Part shown: positions 1 through 10,246 of the stretch, one piece after another
Numbering within the stretch: position 1 is the stretch's first letter
Layout: each line of letters starts with the position of its first letter
Source: Lactarius indigo
Taxonomy: Eukaryota > Basidiomycota > Agaricomycetes > Russulales > Russulaceae
NCBI GenBank assembly: GCA_025766275.1
Contig: JAFKAC010000025.1
Location: forward strand, 310,001-374,000
Length of the DNA stretch: 64,000 nt
Reading direction: 5' to 3'
Notes under the pieces: generated by a model
Database searches by the model: none
Seen by the model: only the letters and a program-made list of their open reading frames with translations
Told to the model about the DNA's origin: nothing
Program-made: the position numbers and the translations under genes

Positions 1-1
1 G

Positions 2-1723
2 CAAGTACAAGAACACTCTACTGGAGAAGTGATATCAGAAGAAGAGGAACGAAGCCAAGACGAGAGTGAAGGACGAGAGCCAAATCAAACGGAAACTAGC
101 GGAGGAGCGATACAAGATCTCCTTATCGAACGAGCTGAGTCCGCACACATTACCGAACCAGAGCCAATTCACATCCGATCACCAGCCATTATGGCGACAA
201 TAACAAGAGCAATGGAAGAAGCCGCGATTGAAGAAGCGCGCGTAATACAAGCAGAGGCACGAGAAATCCTCATGCCCATTAACCCTGAAACCGGTGTACG
301 AATGACTGCAGACGACGCAGCCATCTTCCGAGCAATAGGGTCAGATCGAGGAGACCCCCCATCCGGACGACGACCCGCACTAGACCTCCCACCAGGAATG
401 GGAGGACCAGGCGAAGACCCGCCACCGCCACCAGGAGGGGGTATCCCGTTTGATCTATGAAGGACCGAACCACCAAGAATGCCACCCATGGGACCACCAG
501 GAGGTGGAGGAGGTGATGGAGGTGCCGGAGGAGGAGGACATCATAACGAGAAACTAACCGGCGAGCCACCTTCCATTTTTGACGGAGACAGACTCAAAGT
601 AGACCAATTCCTGACGCAGTGGCATGTCTATTGGGGCATGAATCTGGACGCCCCTATCATGCGCAACGACTACAGAAGATGCCTTCTGTTTCTTTCCTAC
701 ATCAAAGGCGGAGTGGTCAGCGAATGGGTTCTATCCTTCCTGAACTGGCTCAACAGGCAGATACAACGGGGAATAAGTCCCTACACCCGCAACCTATGGG
801 ACGCCGTAGCCGATGGATTCAGCCAGAGGTTCGAGAACACGCTAGAAAGAGAACAAGCCCAAGCGATACTACGGAAAGGTTACAAAATGACGGGGGAAGA
901 CATTGACAAGTACGTCAATGACTTTGAACAGCTCGCACGGAAAGCTCACTACCGCCTCAATGAACCCCAAACCATCGACCTCTTTACATCGGGTCTACCC
1001 AAGGAACTGTTCAAGAACGCATTCCAGTTCGACGACCCCGTCACGTTCGACGACTGGAAGAGGGCCGTCCTCAAACGGCAGAAGAACTACATCCACCTCA
1101 AGGCACGACTCAATGAATACAAAAATACGACAGCACAACCAAAGAAGCAGGGCGGCAATGCAGGATGGACGCTCCCGCAGAACCTACCACAAACTAACCC
1201 GTGGGCGATGGACACCTCGGCCGACCGTGCAAAGGTAAGGCTCGCAGGGTCTGAAGACATCGATTTCAACAAACTGCCACATCGCGACTGGCCTACACCG
1301 CCGTTCCCGCCAAGAGGAGGACCGGGAGCTAGAGGACAAGGGAGAGGAGGATCTCGAAGGGACTTAAGGAACATCCTTTGCTATAACTGTCACGCTCCCG
1401 GCCACCTCTCACGAAATTGCCCATATCCGTGTGTGCAGCAACAGTGGCAGGCTACCCCATCCAGTAGCCGCATGGCCGAAACTGCAGGATATTCCCAGGG
1501 CCCCGTCTCACAGTACGCACCATCACAGTACGCGCCGTCGCTGCCCAGGTATATGTCACCGGCGCCAAGCGTAACGCCCGCACCCCAAATCAACGCGGCA
1601 AGCATGAAAACAGCGGGAGAACAGGCCAAAGAATGGCTCACACAGGTGGCCAACAGTACGGATGAAGTGAAAGATCTTATACTTCAGGATCTATGGGGAA
1701 AAGAGGGTTTTCGGGACGCCTGA
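2..1723 (+). pseudogene. gag of Ty3 copy A, one internal stop
   Basis: One reading frame runs from the window edge to 1723 and is interrupted only by TGA at 458-460, where copy B reads CGA (Arg). Visible parts in order are an acidic/Gln-rich segment, a Pro/Gly-rich stretch, the retrotransposon capsid-type region (FDGDRLKVDQF near 580, then QAILRKGYKM), and a CCHC zinc knuckle (CYNCHAPGHLSRNC, about 1378-1420). Gag would assemble the virus-like particle, and the zinc knuckle binds the element RNA. The first 110 or so residues present in copy B are outside the window. The C-terminus overlaps pol in the -1 frame. Confidence 0.88.
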
Positions 1724-4700
1724 ACCCGTCAGTCTGGGTGAGGGCTCTTCAATGTAATTCTGCAATTGTGACAACGCGCTACCGATCTATGAGAATTCCA
1801 GTGACTGTCTGTACGAATTACCAAACGACTGAAACAAATGCGCTAGTCGATTCTGGTGCAACCGACAACTTCATCCGACCCAGCTTAGCGAAACGGGCTG
1901 GTATCCAAACACAGCCGCTGAGCACGCCTCGCAAAATATGGAATATAGACAACACGGAAAATAAAGCTGGGTTAATCACTCATTATGTTAACCTAGAGGT
2001 GAAAACACGGGGACAGATAAAGCAAATGACCTTCCTGATCACCGACCTCGGAAGCGAAGATATGGTGCTAGGCTATCCATGGCTGAGCGCGTTCGAACCA
2101 AACATCAGCTGGGCCACCGCCACTATACACCCCGACATGCAGCCAATAATGTTAGCAACTACCAAAGCACTGCTATTAACAACGAGCATTCGAGCCCTCA
2201 TTGTGGCCGAAAAAGAAGACATTATGCGGGAACTGGAGGAAGAAACGTTCACTAGAGCCACCACCTCGACAGAGTTGGCCATACAAGCAAACCAACAACA
2301 AACGGCAGCAGTGCTCCCTCAGGAATACGCAATGTTTACCAAACTTTTCAACGAGCAAGCCTCGCACCGCTTCCCCCCGGCAAGGCCGTGGGATCACGCA
2401 ATAGACTTCAAACCATCCGCGCCGGCCGCCATCGACTGCAAAATCTACCCTATGACCCAAAAAGAAGAGGGCGAACTCAAGGAGTTTCTGGAGGAGAAAC
2501 TGAAGCAAGGGTACCTACGCCCCTCTATCTCTCTGTACGCATCCTCCTTCTTCTTCATTAAAAAGAAGGACGGAAAACTACGCCCGGTACAGGACTACCG
2601 GGTCATCAACTCTCACACCATTCGAAATCAATACCCGCTACCATTAATACAGGACCTCATCCTTGACCTCAGCAATGCCCACATCTATACAAAACTCGAC
2701 ATCCGATGGGGCTACAACAACATACGTATTTGCGACGGCGATCAAGAGAAGGCAGCGTTCAAAACCAAATTCGGCCTCTTCGAACCCACGGTCATGTTCT
2801 TCGGGCTCACTAACTCCCCCGCCACCTTCCAAGCCATGATGAACCACATCTATCGCGACACCATAGTGAAGCACGAACGGCTGGGCACTACTATACGCGT
2901 CTACATGGACGATATTGGTATCGCTACCCACTTTGATCACGATCTAACAGCCCATGTAGACGCCGTCCGCGACGTCTTGCACGTGGCGGAAGAACACGAT
3001 CTCTACTTCAAACTTGAAAAGTGCCTGTTCCATCAACCGCGGATGGATTACCTGGGGGTAATCCTTGAAAGGGGGGTGACCCGAATGGACCCTGTAAAAG
3101 TTCAAGGAATCAGGGACTGGCCAACACCAACAAAAGTCAAAGATGTCCGTTCTTTCCTCGGCTTTTGCAACTTTTACAGACTCTTCATCCGCGGTTTCGC
3201 AACTCACGCTAAGCCACTCACCAAACTAACACGGAAGGACGAAGAATGGCGATGGACTGAAGAAGAAGAAAAGGCGTTTAACACCCTAAAACGACTCGTA
3301 ACGGAGGAACCGGTGCTAGCACACCCCATCCTTCAAGACCCATTCGAATTGGAAGTAGACGCTTCGGGCTATGCGGTGGGAGCCGTGTTACTGCAAAAGA
3401 AATCTGACGGCAAGCGACATCCCATAGGTTACTACTCGGCGACGCTCTCCGAAGCCGAAAGAAACTACGACATCTACGACCTAGAGCTGCTCGCGATAGT
3501 TAAGGCCCTACGAAACTGGCGACCACTTCTCGCAGGAGCCCCCCACAAGATTAAAATCTATTTGGACCATCTGAACCTACAGTACTGGAAGTCACCACAG
3601 AAGATCAGCAGGCGAGTCGCCAGGGAAGTACTCGAACTTTCTGAATACGACTTCGAGATTCATCACATCAAAGGAAAGAACAATGGGCGGGCAGATGCAC
3701 TGTCAAGACGACCGGATTACGACCAAGGCGTCGAGGACAACAGCGAAGTAGTGGTCTTGCCCCCCAAAATCTTCGTACGAACCCTTAACACCGTGCGCAC
3801 CTTCGTCGCCAACCCAAATCTACTACAACCACGCCACCAACAAGACGAAGAGGTGATCAAAATATGGACCGACCCTTATCACCTTAAGAAAATACAAGGA
3901 GAATGGTACAAGGACGGCAGGTTCGTAATCACAGGGCCAGCGTCAACTCAACGAGTACTAATACACGACCACCACGATTTGCCGATACATGGCCACCCGG
4001 GGATTGCGAAAACTCAACGTATCCTGGAGAGACACTACTGGTGGCCGCGACTCCGAAGAGATGTATATGAATATGTGCAAGGCTGCGCAGAATGCCAAAG
4101 GAATAAAGTCAACACGAGGCCCATACGAGCCGCGCTGCACCCCATCACGCCAATACTGGAAGCCATGCCGTTCCACACGGTGGCGGTAGACTTCATCACC
4201 AAACTCCCCGTTTCCAAGGGGTATGACAGTATACTGACTGTCACAGACCACGACTGCAGCAAGGCCTCGATCTTTATCCCATGCCGAGAAGAAATCACCG
4301 CAGAAGAAACGGCGACTCTATATGTCGCCCAGGTGTTCAAACGCTTCGGATTGCCGCGCAAGATAATAAGCGACCGCGACCCACGCTTCACATCCAAGTT
4401 TACCAGAGAAGTATGCCGCATTCTGGGGATTCAACAGAATATATCAACTGCATATCACCCACGTACTGATGGACAGTCCGAGCGAACCAACCAGTGGCTG
4501 GAACAGTACCTACGCTTCTGGGTAAACGAGCGGCAAGACAACTGGGAAGCTTACCTACCGATCGCCGAATTTGCGCACAACAACTGGCCACATGAACACA
4601 CCAAAGAATCACCGTTCCAACTTCTGATGGGGTATAACCCACAAGCGGATTGGACGGATAAGCCATCTCCCATTCCCCTCGCAACCACGCGACTGACACA

Positions 4701-5979
4701 GCTAAAAGAGGCTAGAAACGACGCCCAACGCCTCATAAAGAAGGCACAAGAGTCATGGGTGCGCAACAAAGATACGCCCAAGTTCAGCATCAACGACCTC
4801 GTATGGCTCAAGGGCAAACACCTCCGAACCAATCAGCCCACAGCGAAATTAGCGGCGCGATGCCATGGACCCTTTCGGGTGATACAGGTGATGTCCCCTT
4901 ACAATTATCGATTGGAACTTCCCACGCAGTGGAGCATCCATCCAGTGTTTCACATCGATCTTCTCACACCGTACAAGCAAACTTCCTTGCACGGGGAAAA
5001 CTTCACACGACCACCGCCAGAACTGATAGATGGAGAAGAGGAGTATGAAGTCGAGGCCATTCTAGACACTCGGCATTTCGGCAGAGGAAGACGCCTTCAA
5101 TACCTGATCAAATGGAAGGGGTATCCAGACTCAGAGAACCAGTGGGTCAACAAAGACGACGTCTTTGCGCCGGAAGCGCTTCGCCTGTATCAGGAAGCGC
5201 AAACCCACGGTAGAAGAGATAAAGTGGGGGTCGCTCGGACAGAGGACAGTCATCCCCTCTTCCTACGATCTACCACCACTCTCATGCCTACATCTCCATT
5301 GCGACATGTCACACAAGCACAGCTCCTCGACTCCCTCGCAGAAGACGCCCGCGCCCTCTTGGCGGAGGACAGCGACACCGAAGTTCCCAACACTCAGCTC
5401 ACGCCATGGACACCTCTTGCACCAGCAGAGGGGCCCATCACCACACAAGAATGGATCAACGTCGTCACCAGATTCCCAGACCCGACGACCGTCCCTGACG
5501 ACGACCGAGCCGTCGTCCACGTCTTCCGAAACGATAGTGGCGAGCGCGAACCCATCGCTGCTATCCCCCCAAGCGACGACCTCATCGGCGTTCGCGGAGT
5601 TTTCCCGAGCAACGACCAGCGTTCAAGCGCTGATGGAGTACGAGTTGGAGGGGTGGAAGAGGGTAGCAGCAGCATGGCAGAAGGAACAGCTGGACTCAGC
5701 AGCGGCCCGACTGAGGGAGATGCGCGAGCGGCGGCAGCAATGGCGGCAGCTGAGGCTGGCCATGACGACGAAGATTATTACCCGGCGAGACACACCTTCC
5801 TTCGAACGAAACGCGACCCTGATAATCCCCTCATCACGCCCTGGCTCGTCTACTCCGACGGGTCCCCCATGTATCGAGGATGTGTGCGCGTGCCTGGTGC
5901 CGCCGATCACCGTCCGTTCACCGCCGCCGAGGACCCCGCGCATGTCATTGCGCCTGAGGGGTTCCGGGCGAACCGATGA
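1693..5979 (+). CDS. Pol polyprotein (PR-RT-RNaseH-INT-chromodomain), copy A
   Basis: The frame encodes 1428 residues. An aspartic protease active site (DSGA) lies near residue 53, and the reverse transcriptase YMDD box near 404. RNase H follows (VDASGY near 555). The integrase has its HHCC zinc-binding region from about 757 and its DDE core from about 833 (VDFITKL, ISDRDPRF, DGQSERTNQ). A GPF-type module and a chromodomain at about 1117-1170 complete the integrase. The polyprotein performs cleavage, cDNA synthesis and integration, and the chromodomain is expected to direct integration to chromatin. About 260 further residues of unusual C-terminal extension follow before a TGA at 5977-5979 that replaces CGA of copy B. 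Translation of pol most likely depends on a -1 frameshift from gag. Confidence 0.9.
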   Translation: MGKRGFSGRLNPSVWVRALQCNSAIVTTRYRSMRIPVTVCTNYQTTETNALVDSGATDNFIRPSLAKRAGIQTQPLSTPRKIWNIDNTENKAGLITHYVNLEVKTRGQIKQMTFLITDLGSEDMVLGYPWLSAFEPNISWATATIHPDMQPIMLATTKALLLTTSIRALIVAEKEDIMRELEEETFTRATTSTELAIQANQQQTAAVLPQEYAMFTKLFNEQASHRFPPARPWDHAIDFKPSAPAAIDCKIYPMTQKEEGELKEFLEEKLKQGYLRPSISLYASSFFFIKKKDGKLRPVQDYRVINSHTIRNQYPLPLIQDLILDLSNAHIYTKLDIRWGYNNIRICDGDQEKAAFKTKFGLFEPTVMFFGLTNSPATFQAMMNHIYRDTIVKHERLGTTIRVYMDDIGIATHFDHDLTAHVDAVRDVLHVAEEHDLYFKLEKCLFHQPRMDYLGVILERGVTRMDPVKVQGIRDWPTPTKVKDVRSFLGFCNFYRLFIRGFATHAKPLTKLTRKDEEWRWTEEEEKAFNTLKRLVTEEPVLAHPILQDPFELEVDASGYAVGAVLLQKKSDGKRHPIGYYSATLSEAERNYDIYDLELLAIVKALRNWRPLLAGAPHKIKIYLDHLNLQYWKSPQKISRRVAREVLELSEYDFEIHHIKGKNNGRADALSRRPDYDQGVEDNSEVVVLPPKIFVRTLNTVRTFVANPNLLQPRHQQDEEVIKIWTDPYHLKKIQGEWYKDGRFVITGPASTQRVLIHDHHDLPIHGHPGIAKTQRILERHYWWPRLRRDVYEYVQGCAECQRNKVNTRPIRAALHPITPILEAMPFHTVAVDFITKLPVSKGYDSILTVTDHDCSKASIFIPCREEITAEETATLYVAQVFKRFGLPRKIISDRDPRFTSKFTREVCRILGIQQNISTAYHPRTDGQSERTNQWLEQYLRFWVNERQDNWEAYLPIAEFAHNNWPHEHTKESPFQLLMGYNPQADWTDKPSPIPLATTRLTQLKEARNDAQRLIKKAQESWVRNKDTPKFSINDLVWLKGKHLRTNQPTAKLAARCHGPFRVIQVMSPYNYRLELPTQWSIHPVFHIDLLTPYKQTSLHGENFTRPPPELIDGEEEYEVEAILDTRHFGRGRRLQYLIKWKGYPDSENQWVNKDDVFAPEALRLYQEAQTHGRRDKVGVARTEDSHPLFLRSTTTLMPTSPLRHVTQAQLLDSLAEDARALLAEDSDTEVPNTQLTPWTPLAPAEGPITTQEWINVVTRFPDPTTVPDDDRAVVHVFRNDSGEREPIAAIPPSDDLIGVRGVFPSNDQRSSADGVRVGGVEEGSSSMAEGTAGLSSGPTEGDARAAAAMAAAEAGHDDEDYYPARHTFLRTKRDPDNPLITPWLVYSDGSPMYRGCVRVPGAADHRPFTAAEDPAHVIAPEGFRANR
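1696..1702 (+). promoter_or_regulatory. Probable -1 ribosomal frameshift heptamer (GGGAAAA), copy A
   Basis: In the gag frame the codons read tgG GGA AAA, which fits the X XXY YYZ slippery consensus. Moving back one base places ribosomes in the pol frame, which is open from here. The same heptamer sits at the same place in copy B (48962-48968). Copy A also has an ATG at 1693 in the pol frame, so internal initiation is possible here. Copy B has GTG at that position, which favours frameshifting. Confidence 0.65.
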
Positions 5980-6431
5980 CCCCATCACATTCGATACCCC
6001 ATCACCGGGCCAGACGGAGTAGAGAGGGACACGTCGCACGTCCAGATCATCGGAGGGGCAGACCCCCTCATATTAGGAGTCATACCGGGCTCGCCACATG
6101 TCTATGGTAAGCCCCTTTACGCAGAACCTCACGTATCTGCGGCGCTCCGCCCCACGTATCCGCACAAGGACCTCGTCGTCTTCGAGGCGGACAAGATCAC
6201 CGACCGCGCGCTCAATCGCATCAACGACGAGTCGCTCACCGCAGAGGTCACGCGCTTCCGCACGGCCAGCTATGAGCTGGATCGACTTCGAGCGAGAGTA
6301 AGCCAACTCCGCGCAATGATCGAGTGCGCACAAGACGACCGGCGCGACGCGATCTACCGCTTGGAACGCGCCACCGCGTTAGAGCGCATTGCCGACGAAC
6401 AGCGCGATTGGCCGGCTCGCGACTTTCGGTG
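5980..6431 (+). pseudogene. Remainder of pol C-terminal extension, copy A, beyond a nonsense codon
   Basis: After the TGA at 5977-5979 the same frame stays open to a TGA at 6429-6431. It matches the C-terminus of copy B Pol, including the final coiled-coil-like segment and the ending ARDFR. A single C-to-T change at a CpG explains the stop. About 150 residues are cut off in copy A. No known domain is recognised in this part. Confidence 0.75.
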
Positions 6432-6450
6432 AGCCAGGGGTCTCACGCTA

Positions 6451-6463
6451 GAAGAGGAGGTGA
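6451..6463 (+). other. Polypurine tract, copy A
   Basis: A purine run GAAGAGGAGGTGA lies directly before the TG that opens the 3' LTR. This is the expected position of the plus-strand primer for reverse transcription. Copy B has a matching purine run before its own 3' LTR. Confidence 0.8.
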
Positions 6464-6959
6464 TGTTACGTTTCGGCCCATACCCTTACTGTACCGGTTG
6501 CAACTACGGCGGTAAGGTAGATTAGTTGCGGACTTACGATAGGCGATTACGAGTACGATAGGAGATTGCGCGCTGATTTGCTGACTGAGGACTATGCCAC
6601 TAATACTAGTAGTAGTAGTATTAGGATTCGAGCTACTTACGCGATACGTTGGACGCTACAATACCGTGACTCATAGCAGCGCTTGAAAGCCTGCTCAACT
6701 TGTATTTAAGCTGTCTTGTGAAGACCAAGATACGCCATCTTGGTCTTCTTGAATCGTCACTTGTTTCTTCTCTCTCTCTCTCTCTTCCACCGCCGCTTCC
6801 GAGCAAGTGCACCTTCGAGTGTTCACCATCGCCTACGCTTGGACCTTCGTGTCTTCAAGACTTTCGTCGCGCCTGGACCTTCGTGTCTTCAGAGGCATCC
6901 GCTAAGTTGTCACCGCCTTCATAGAGCTCAAGTCGAGCTAACGTCATGACGATGTTACA
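6464..6959 (+). repeat. 3' LTR of Ty3 copy A
   Basis: This 496-bp sequence starts TGTTACG and ends GTTACA, and matches the 491-bp LTRs of copy B with scattered substitutions and small indels. It keeps a TATA-like box (6703-6709) and the perfect 12-bp stem with a 5-nt loop (6720-6748). The right arm of that stem begins ATCTTGGTCTT, the sequence that would pair with the primer-binding site in this family. Confidence 0.92.
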
Positions 6960-7846
6960 CAGTCAGAGAGTCGGAGTGTCAGAGAGTCGGAGTGTCAGAC
7001 AGTCAGAGAGTCAGAGTGTTGGAGAGTCAGATGTGGGAGAGTCAGACAGTCAGAGTGTCGCAGTGTCAGACAGTCAGAGAGCCAGACAGTCAGAGTGTTG
7101 GAGAGTCAGACAGTCAGACAGTCAGACAGTCAGACAGTCAGAGAGTTGGAGAGTCAGAGCGTCAGAGTGTCGGAGAGTCAGACAGTCAGACAGTCAGAGT
7201 GTTGGAGTGTTAGACAGTCAGACAGTCAGAGTGTCAGAGTGTCAGAGAGTTGGAGTGTCAGACAGTCAGAGAGTCATAGAGTCAGAGTGTCAGAATGTCA
7301 GAGTGTCAGAGTGTCAGACAGTCAGACAGTCAGACAGTCAGGGAGTCAGAGCGTCGGAGAGTCAGAGAGTCAGAGCGTCGGAGAGTCAGAGTGTCGGAGA
7401 GTCAGAGAGTCAGAGAGTCAGAGCGTCGGAGAGTCAGAGTGTCGGAGAGTCAGAGTGTCGGAGAGTCAGAGTGTCGGAGAGTCAGAGCGTCGGAGAGTCA
7501 GAGAGTCAGAGTGTCAGAGCGTCGGAGAGTCAGAGTGTCGGAGAGTCAGAGTGTCAGAGAGTCAGAGTGTCGGAGAGTCAGAGTGTCAGAGAGTCAGAGA
7601 GTCGGAGAGTCAGAGTGTCGGAGAGTAAGAGAGTTGGAGAGTCAGAGCGTCAGAGTGTCAGAGTGTCAGACAGTCAGACAGTCAGAGTGTCGGAGTGTCA
7701 GACAGTCAGACAGTCAGAGTGTTGGAGTGTCAGACAGTCAGACAATCAGAGAGTCAGACAGTCAGACAGTCGGAGTGTCAGACAGTCAGAGAGTCAGAGC
7801 GTCAGAGTGTTGGAGAGTCAGACAGTCAGACAGTCAGTCACAGTCT
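6960..7846 (+). repeat. 8-bp minisatellite, left array (GTCAGAGA-type units)
   Basis: About 110 head-to-tail 8-bp units, mostly GTCAGAGA, GTCAGACA, GTCAGAGT, GTCGGAGT and GTTGGAGA, begin on the base after the copy A LTR. The unit contains no stop codon in any frame of this strand, so long Ser/Gln/Arg/Val-rich open frames appear in all three frames. I read them as by-products of the repeat. The array is the reverse complement in type of the array at 9827-11400. Confidence 0.95.
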
Positions 7847-9011
7847 CAGGGACCTCAGAAGGCAGTGTGTGGCCTGGATCACCTGTCGGAAACTTGGCAA
7901 TTCATTTAGAGCACCTGAACGGATGAGTTTGAGCAAAAGCTCACCTGGTTATGTGACTCAATTTGCGTGGGTGCGGTCAGGTTTTCTCTGGCAGCACAAT
8001 CTCTATTCTCATAGTTGGAAACTGCCTAGAGTGCGAGATAATTCATGAGTTGAGGTGAATATGACAAGAAGCCACACCTCATTGACAACTGGAACCTGCA
8101 GACTACCCGTTTCTGCAGGGTCAGGGTGGCATTTAGGTGCCACTCTGAGTGACTGGCATGTGGGGTGGAATGGAAACAGGGGAAAGCGCCAACACATGAG
8201 TACTGTCGTGAAGTGGGAGGAAATCGTAGTGACGGATAAAGGGGGCTTTGAATCTGAAATAGTTCTGTATGATTTGCACTGTGCAAATATTGATATCGCA
8301 ATGGGTCACAAAGGCATATGCATGTGTGTGTGCTGAAAACCAAGTGCAATTTTGCTTAGAATAACTGTCAGGTGTCGGAAAGCTCATTTCAGTACAGAGC
8401 AACTTGGATCAGGGGGAACACGTGTCGAGCAATGCCACAGCAAAAGCACACAGTACTAAGACCCCAACTTTGGACTTAATCCTTCAGGTCCTTTTGACCT
8501 TGGCTAAGAAATACTGCTCCAAGTCCGATACTATGGGAATCTGGCCCCACAAATACCTCGAGGCCACAGTTTACATGGGATTATGAGAATTCACCATTTT
8601 ATGAGCAAGGGGATGAGATTAGCAGTGATGTAAAGGTCAGGCGATGAAGGTGATCTGGCTAAGTGGGCCGGTCAGGTGATGAGTTCCGAAAGAGCCAGTT
8701 CAGTTGGCAATGAGAAAAGCACAAAGTTGAAAGATGATAGAGGATGAGCAAAGATGTACAAAGGCAAAGAGGGCTTCACTTTGGAGAGGGAACTTAGAGG
8801 TACATGAGAGGGATTAGGGGAAGACAACTGGATAATAATTTGAGTACACAAGAGCACAGTTTTATACATTTTAGCTATGTTTTAGAGATAAGCCTAAATA
8901 GAAGTAAAGTAAAGTAGAGTAGAGTAAATACACATGGGCCTTTGAAGGCATGAAACAGGAGTAGAATACATACAGAAAGGAAGCTGAGAATGAAGGACTA
9001 AGGGGTGTGAG
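7847..9011. other. Unrecognised sequence between the two arrays
   Basis: This stretch of about 1.2 kb has only short open frames, no repeat structure and no protein motif that I recognise. It separates the left array from the solo LTR. It may be the original sequence between the two inverted arrays. Confidence 0.5.
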
Positions 9012-9812
9012 TGTTACGGTTTTGCCCCCTCGACCTCGGCACAAGGCGATACGACGAACGCAATCACATGAAGAAAAGGAGGATGACGAAGAAAAGGCTG
9101 AGATAAGCCATAAACCAAGAGATAAGTGCCCCGGCCCGCGATTCCATTGGACCTTCTGCGATGATAAGCAGAATTGTAGGTTCCACCGGCCCGGATAAAG
9201 CAATATCAAGAATGCCCGTCACGTGACCCCGGCATGTGACCTGGCTAGAATGCACCGGAAGAGTCCAGATGAGCTTGTGCCTGGCTGACTGATGCTGGCT
9301 GCAGATGACTCATAGACGATTACACTGTTACGAAAAGGATGACTGATGTCCCGTTCTGATTGGTTGACTGACTGTATGCTGACTGATGATTACACATTCC
9401 CGATGACACTCTTACTGTACGATTACTCACCCTAGGATCGTTGTATTAGGGTTTCTGAGTTTGAACCTTACGCTAGCTAGGGTATAAGTAGGGTAGCTTG
9501 TATCCCCGGTTCCCTAGCTTGAGATCTTGTGGAATTGTACTGGTTGTTCACCGTCTGCCCTCGATCTTTTGAGCTGTGGTTGGCTGCCTGCCACCTTCTC
9601 TTTGGGCTGTCTGCTCATTCCCCTTTCCCTCCCCTCTTATCTGCCATACTCTGCCTCTCAGCACTTCTGTCTGATAGAAGGCTGCCAGTACCCTTGTCGA
9701 CTAGGGGACGCCTTGGCTGTACTTGCCTCCCCCGTAAGTTGGCTGACGATTTGGGGCATTGTGTTCCCACAGTACTGTCCAAGTCGGACACTACGTTGGT
9801 ACAAACGTAACA
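9012..9812 (+). mobile_element. Solo LTR (801 bp) with 5-bp target duplication
   Basis: The sequence starts TGTTACGG and ends CGTAACA, giving 7-bp inverted ends with TG...CA termini. It is flanked by the direct duplication GTGAG at 9007-9011 and 9813-9817. It has no coding region and only one LTR, as left by recombination between the two LTRs of an element. A TATA-like box (TATAAG, 9483-9488) suggests plus orientation. The interior differs from the LTRs of copies A, B and C, so it marks another family. Confidence 0.9.
9483..9488 (+). promoter_or_regulatory. TATA-like box in solo LTR
   Basis: TATAAG in the right half of the solo LTR, in a GC-richer surrounding, is the likely core promoter of the lost element. 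Confidence 0.45.
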
Positions 9813-9826
9813 GTGAGACCCCTATC

Positions 9827-10246
9827 TGACACTCTGACACTCTGACTCTCCAACACTCTGATGCTCTGACTCTCCAACTCTCTGACTGTCTGACTGTCTG
9901 ACTGTCTGACTGTCTGACTCCCCAACTCTCTGACTCTCCAACTCTCTGACTGTCTGACTGTCTGACTCTCCGACACTCTGATGCTCTGACTCTCCGACTC
10001 TCTGACTCTCCAACTCTCTGACTGTCTGACACTCTGACACTCTGACTCTCCAACACTCTGATGCTCTGACTCTCCAACTCTCTGACTGTCTGACTGTCTG
10101 ACTGTCTGACTGTCTGACTCCCCAACTCTCTGACTCTCCAACTCTCTGACTGTCTGACTGTCTGACTCTCCGACACTCTGATGCTCTGACTCTCCGACTC
10201 TCTGACTCTCCAACTCTCTGACTGTCTGACACTCTGACACTCTGAC
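9827..10246. repeat. Higher-order duplication of 200 bp (25 units) inside the right array
   Basis: The order of variant units from about 9827 to 10046 recurs with an exact 200-bp shift from about 10027 to 10246, for example the CCAACAC / TGATGC / CCCCAAC marker units. 200 bp is 25 monomers, so this is a segmental duplication inside the array. Confidence 0.8.

Larger units (their letters stand above)
1..6959 (+). mobile_element. Ty3/gypsy chromodomain retrotransposon, copy A (5' end outside window)
   Basis: The window opens inside the gag gene of an LTR retrotransposon. The order gag, protease, reverse transcriptase, RNase H, integrase, chromodomain, polypurine tract and 3' LTR is the Ty3/gypsy order, and the chromodomain places it among chromoviruses. 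It is closely related to copy B at 46419-54221, which shares the same gag N-terminal region, pol C-terminal extension and LTR type. Copy A carries at least two nonsense codons (458-460 in gag, 5977-5979 in pol), both TGA where copy B has CGA, so it is probably inactive. Its 3' LTR abuts an 8-bp minisatellite directly, suggesting insertion into that array. The 5' LTR and target duplication cannot be seen. Confidence 0.93.

Noticed and set aside
6960..7846. CRISPR-like array
   Set aside because: The repeats are 8 bp with no unique spacers, and the organism is eukaryotic.
6946..7926. 326-codon open frame over the left 8-bp array
   Set aside because: All three frames on that strand are open because the unit has no stop codon. 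There is no start context or domain, so it is a by-product of the repeat.
7847..9011. Several 60-110-codon open frames between the arrays
   Set aside because: No domains, no splice pattern and overlapping on both strands, which is the level expected by chance.
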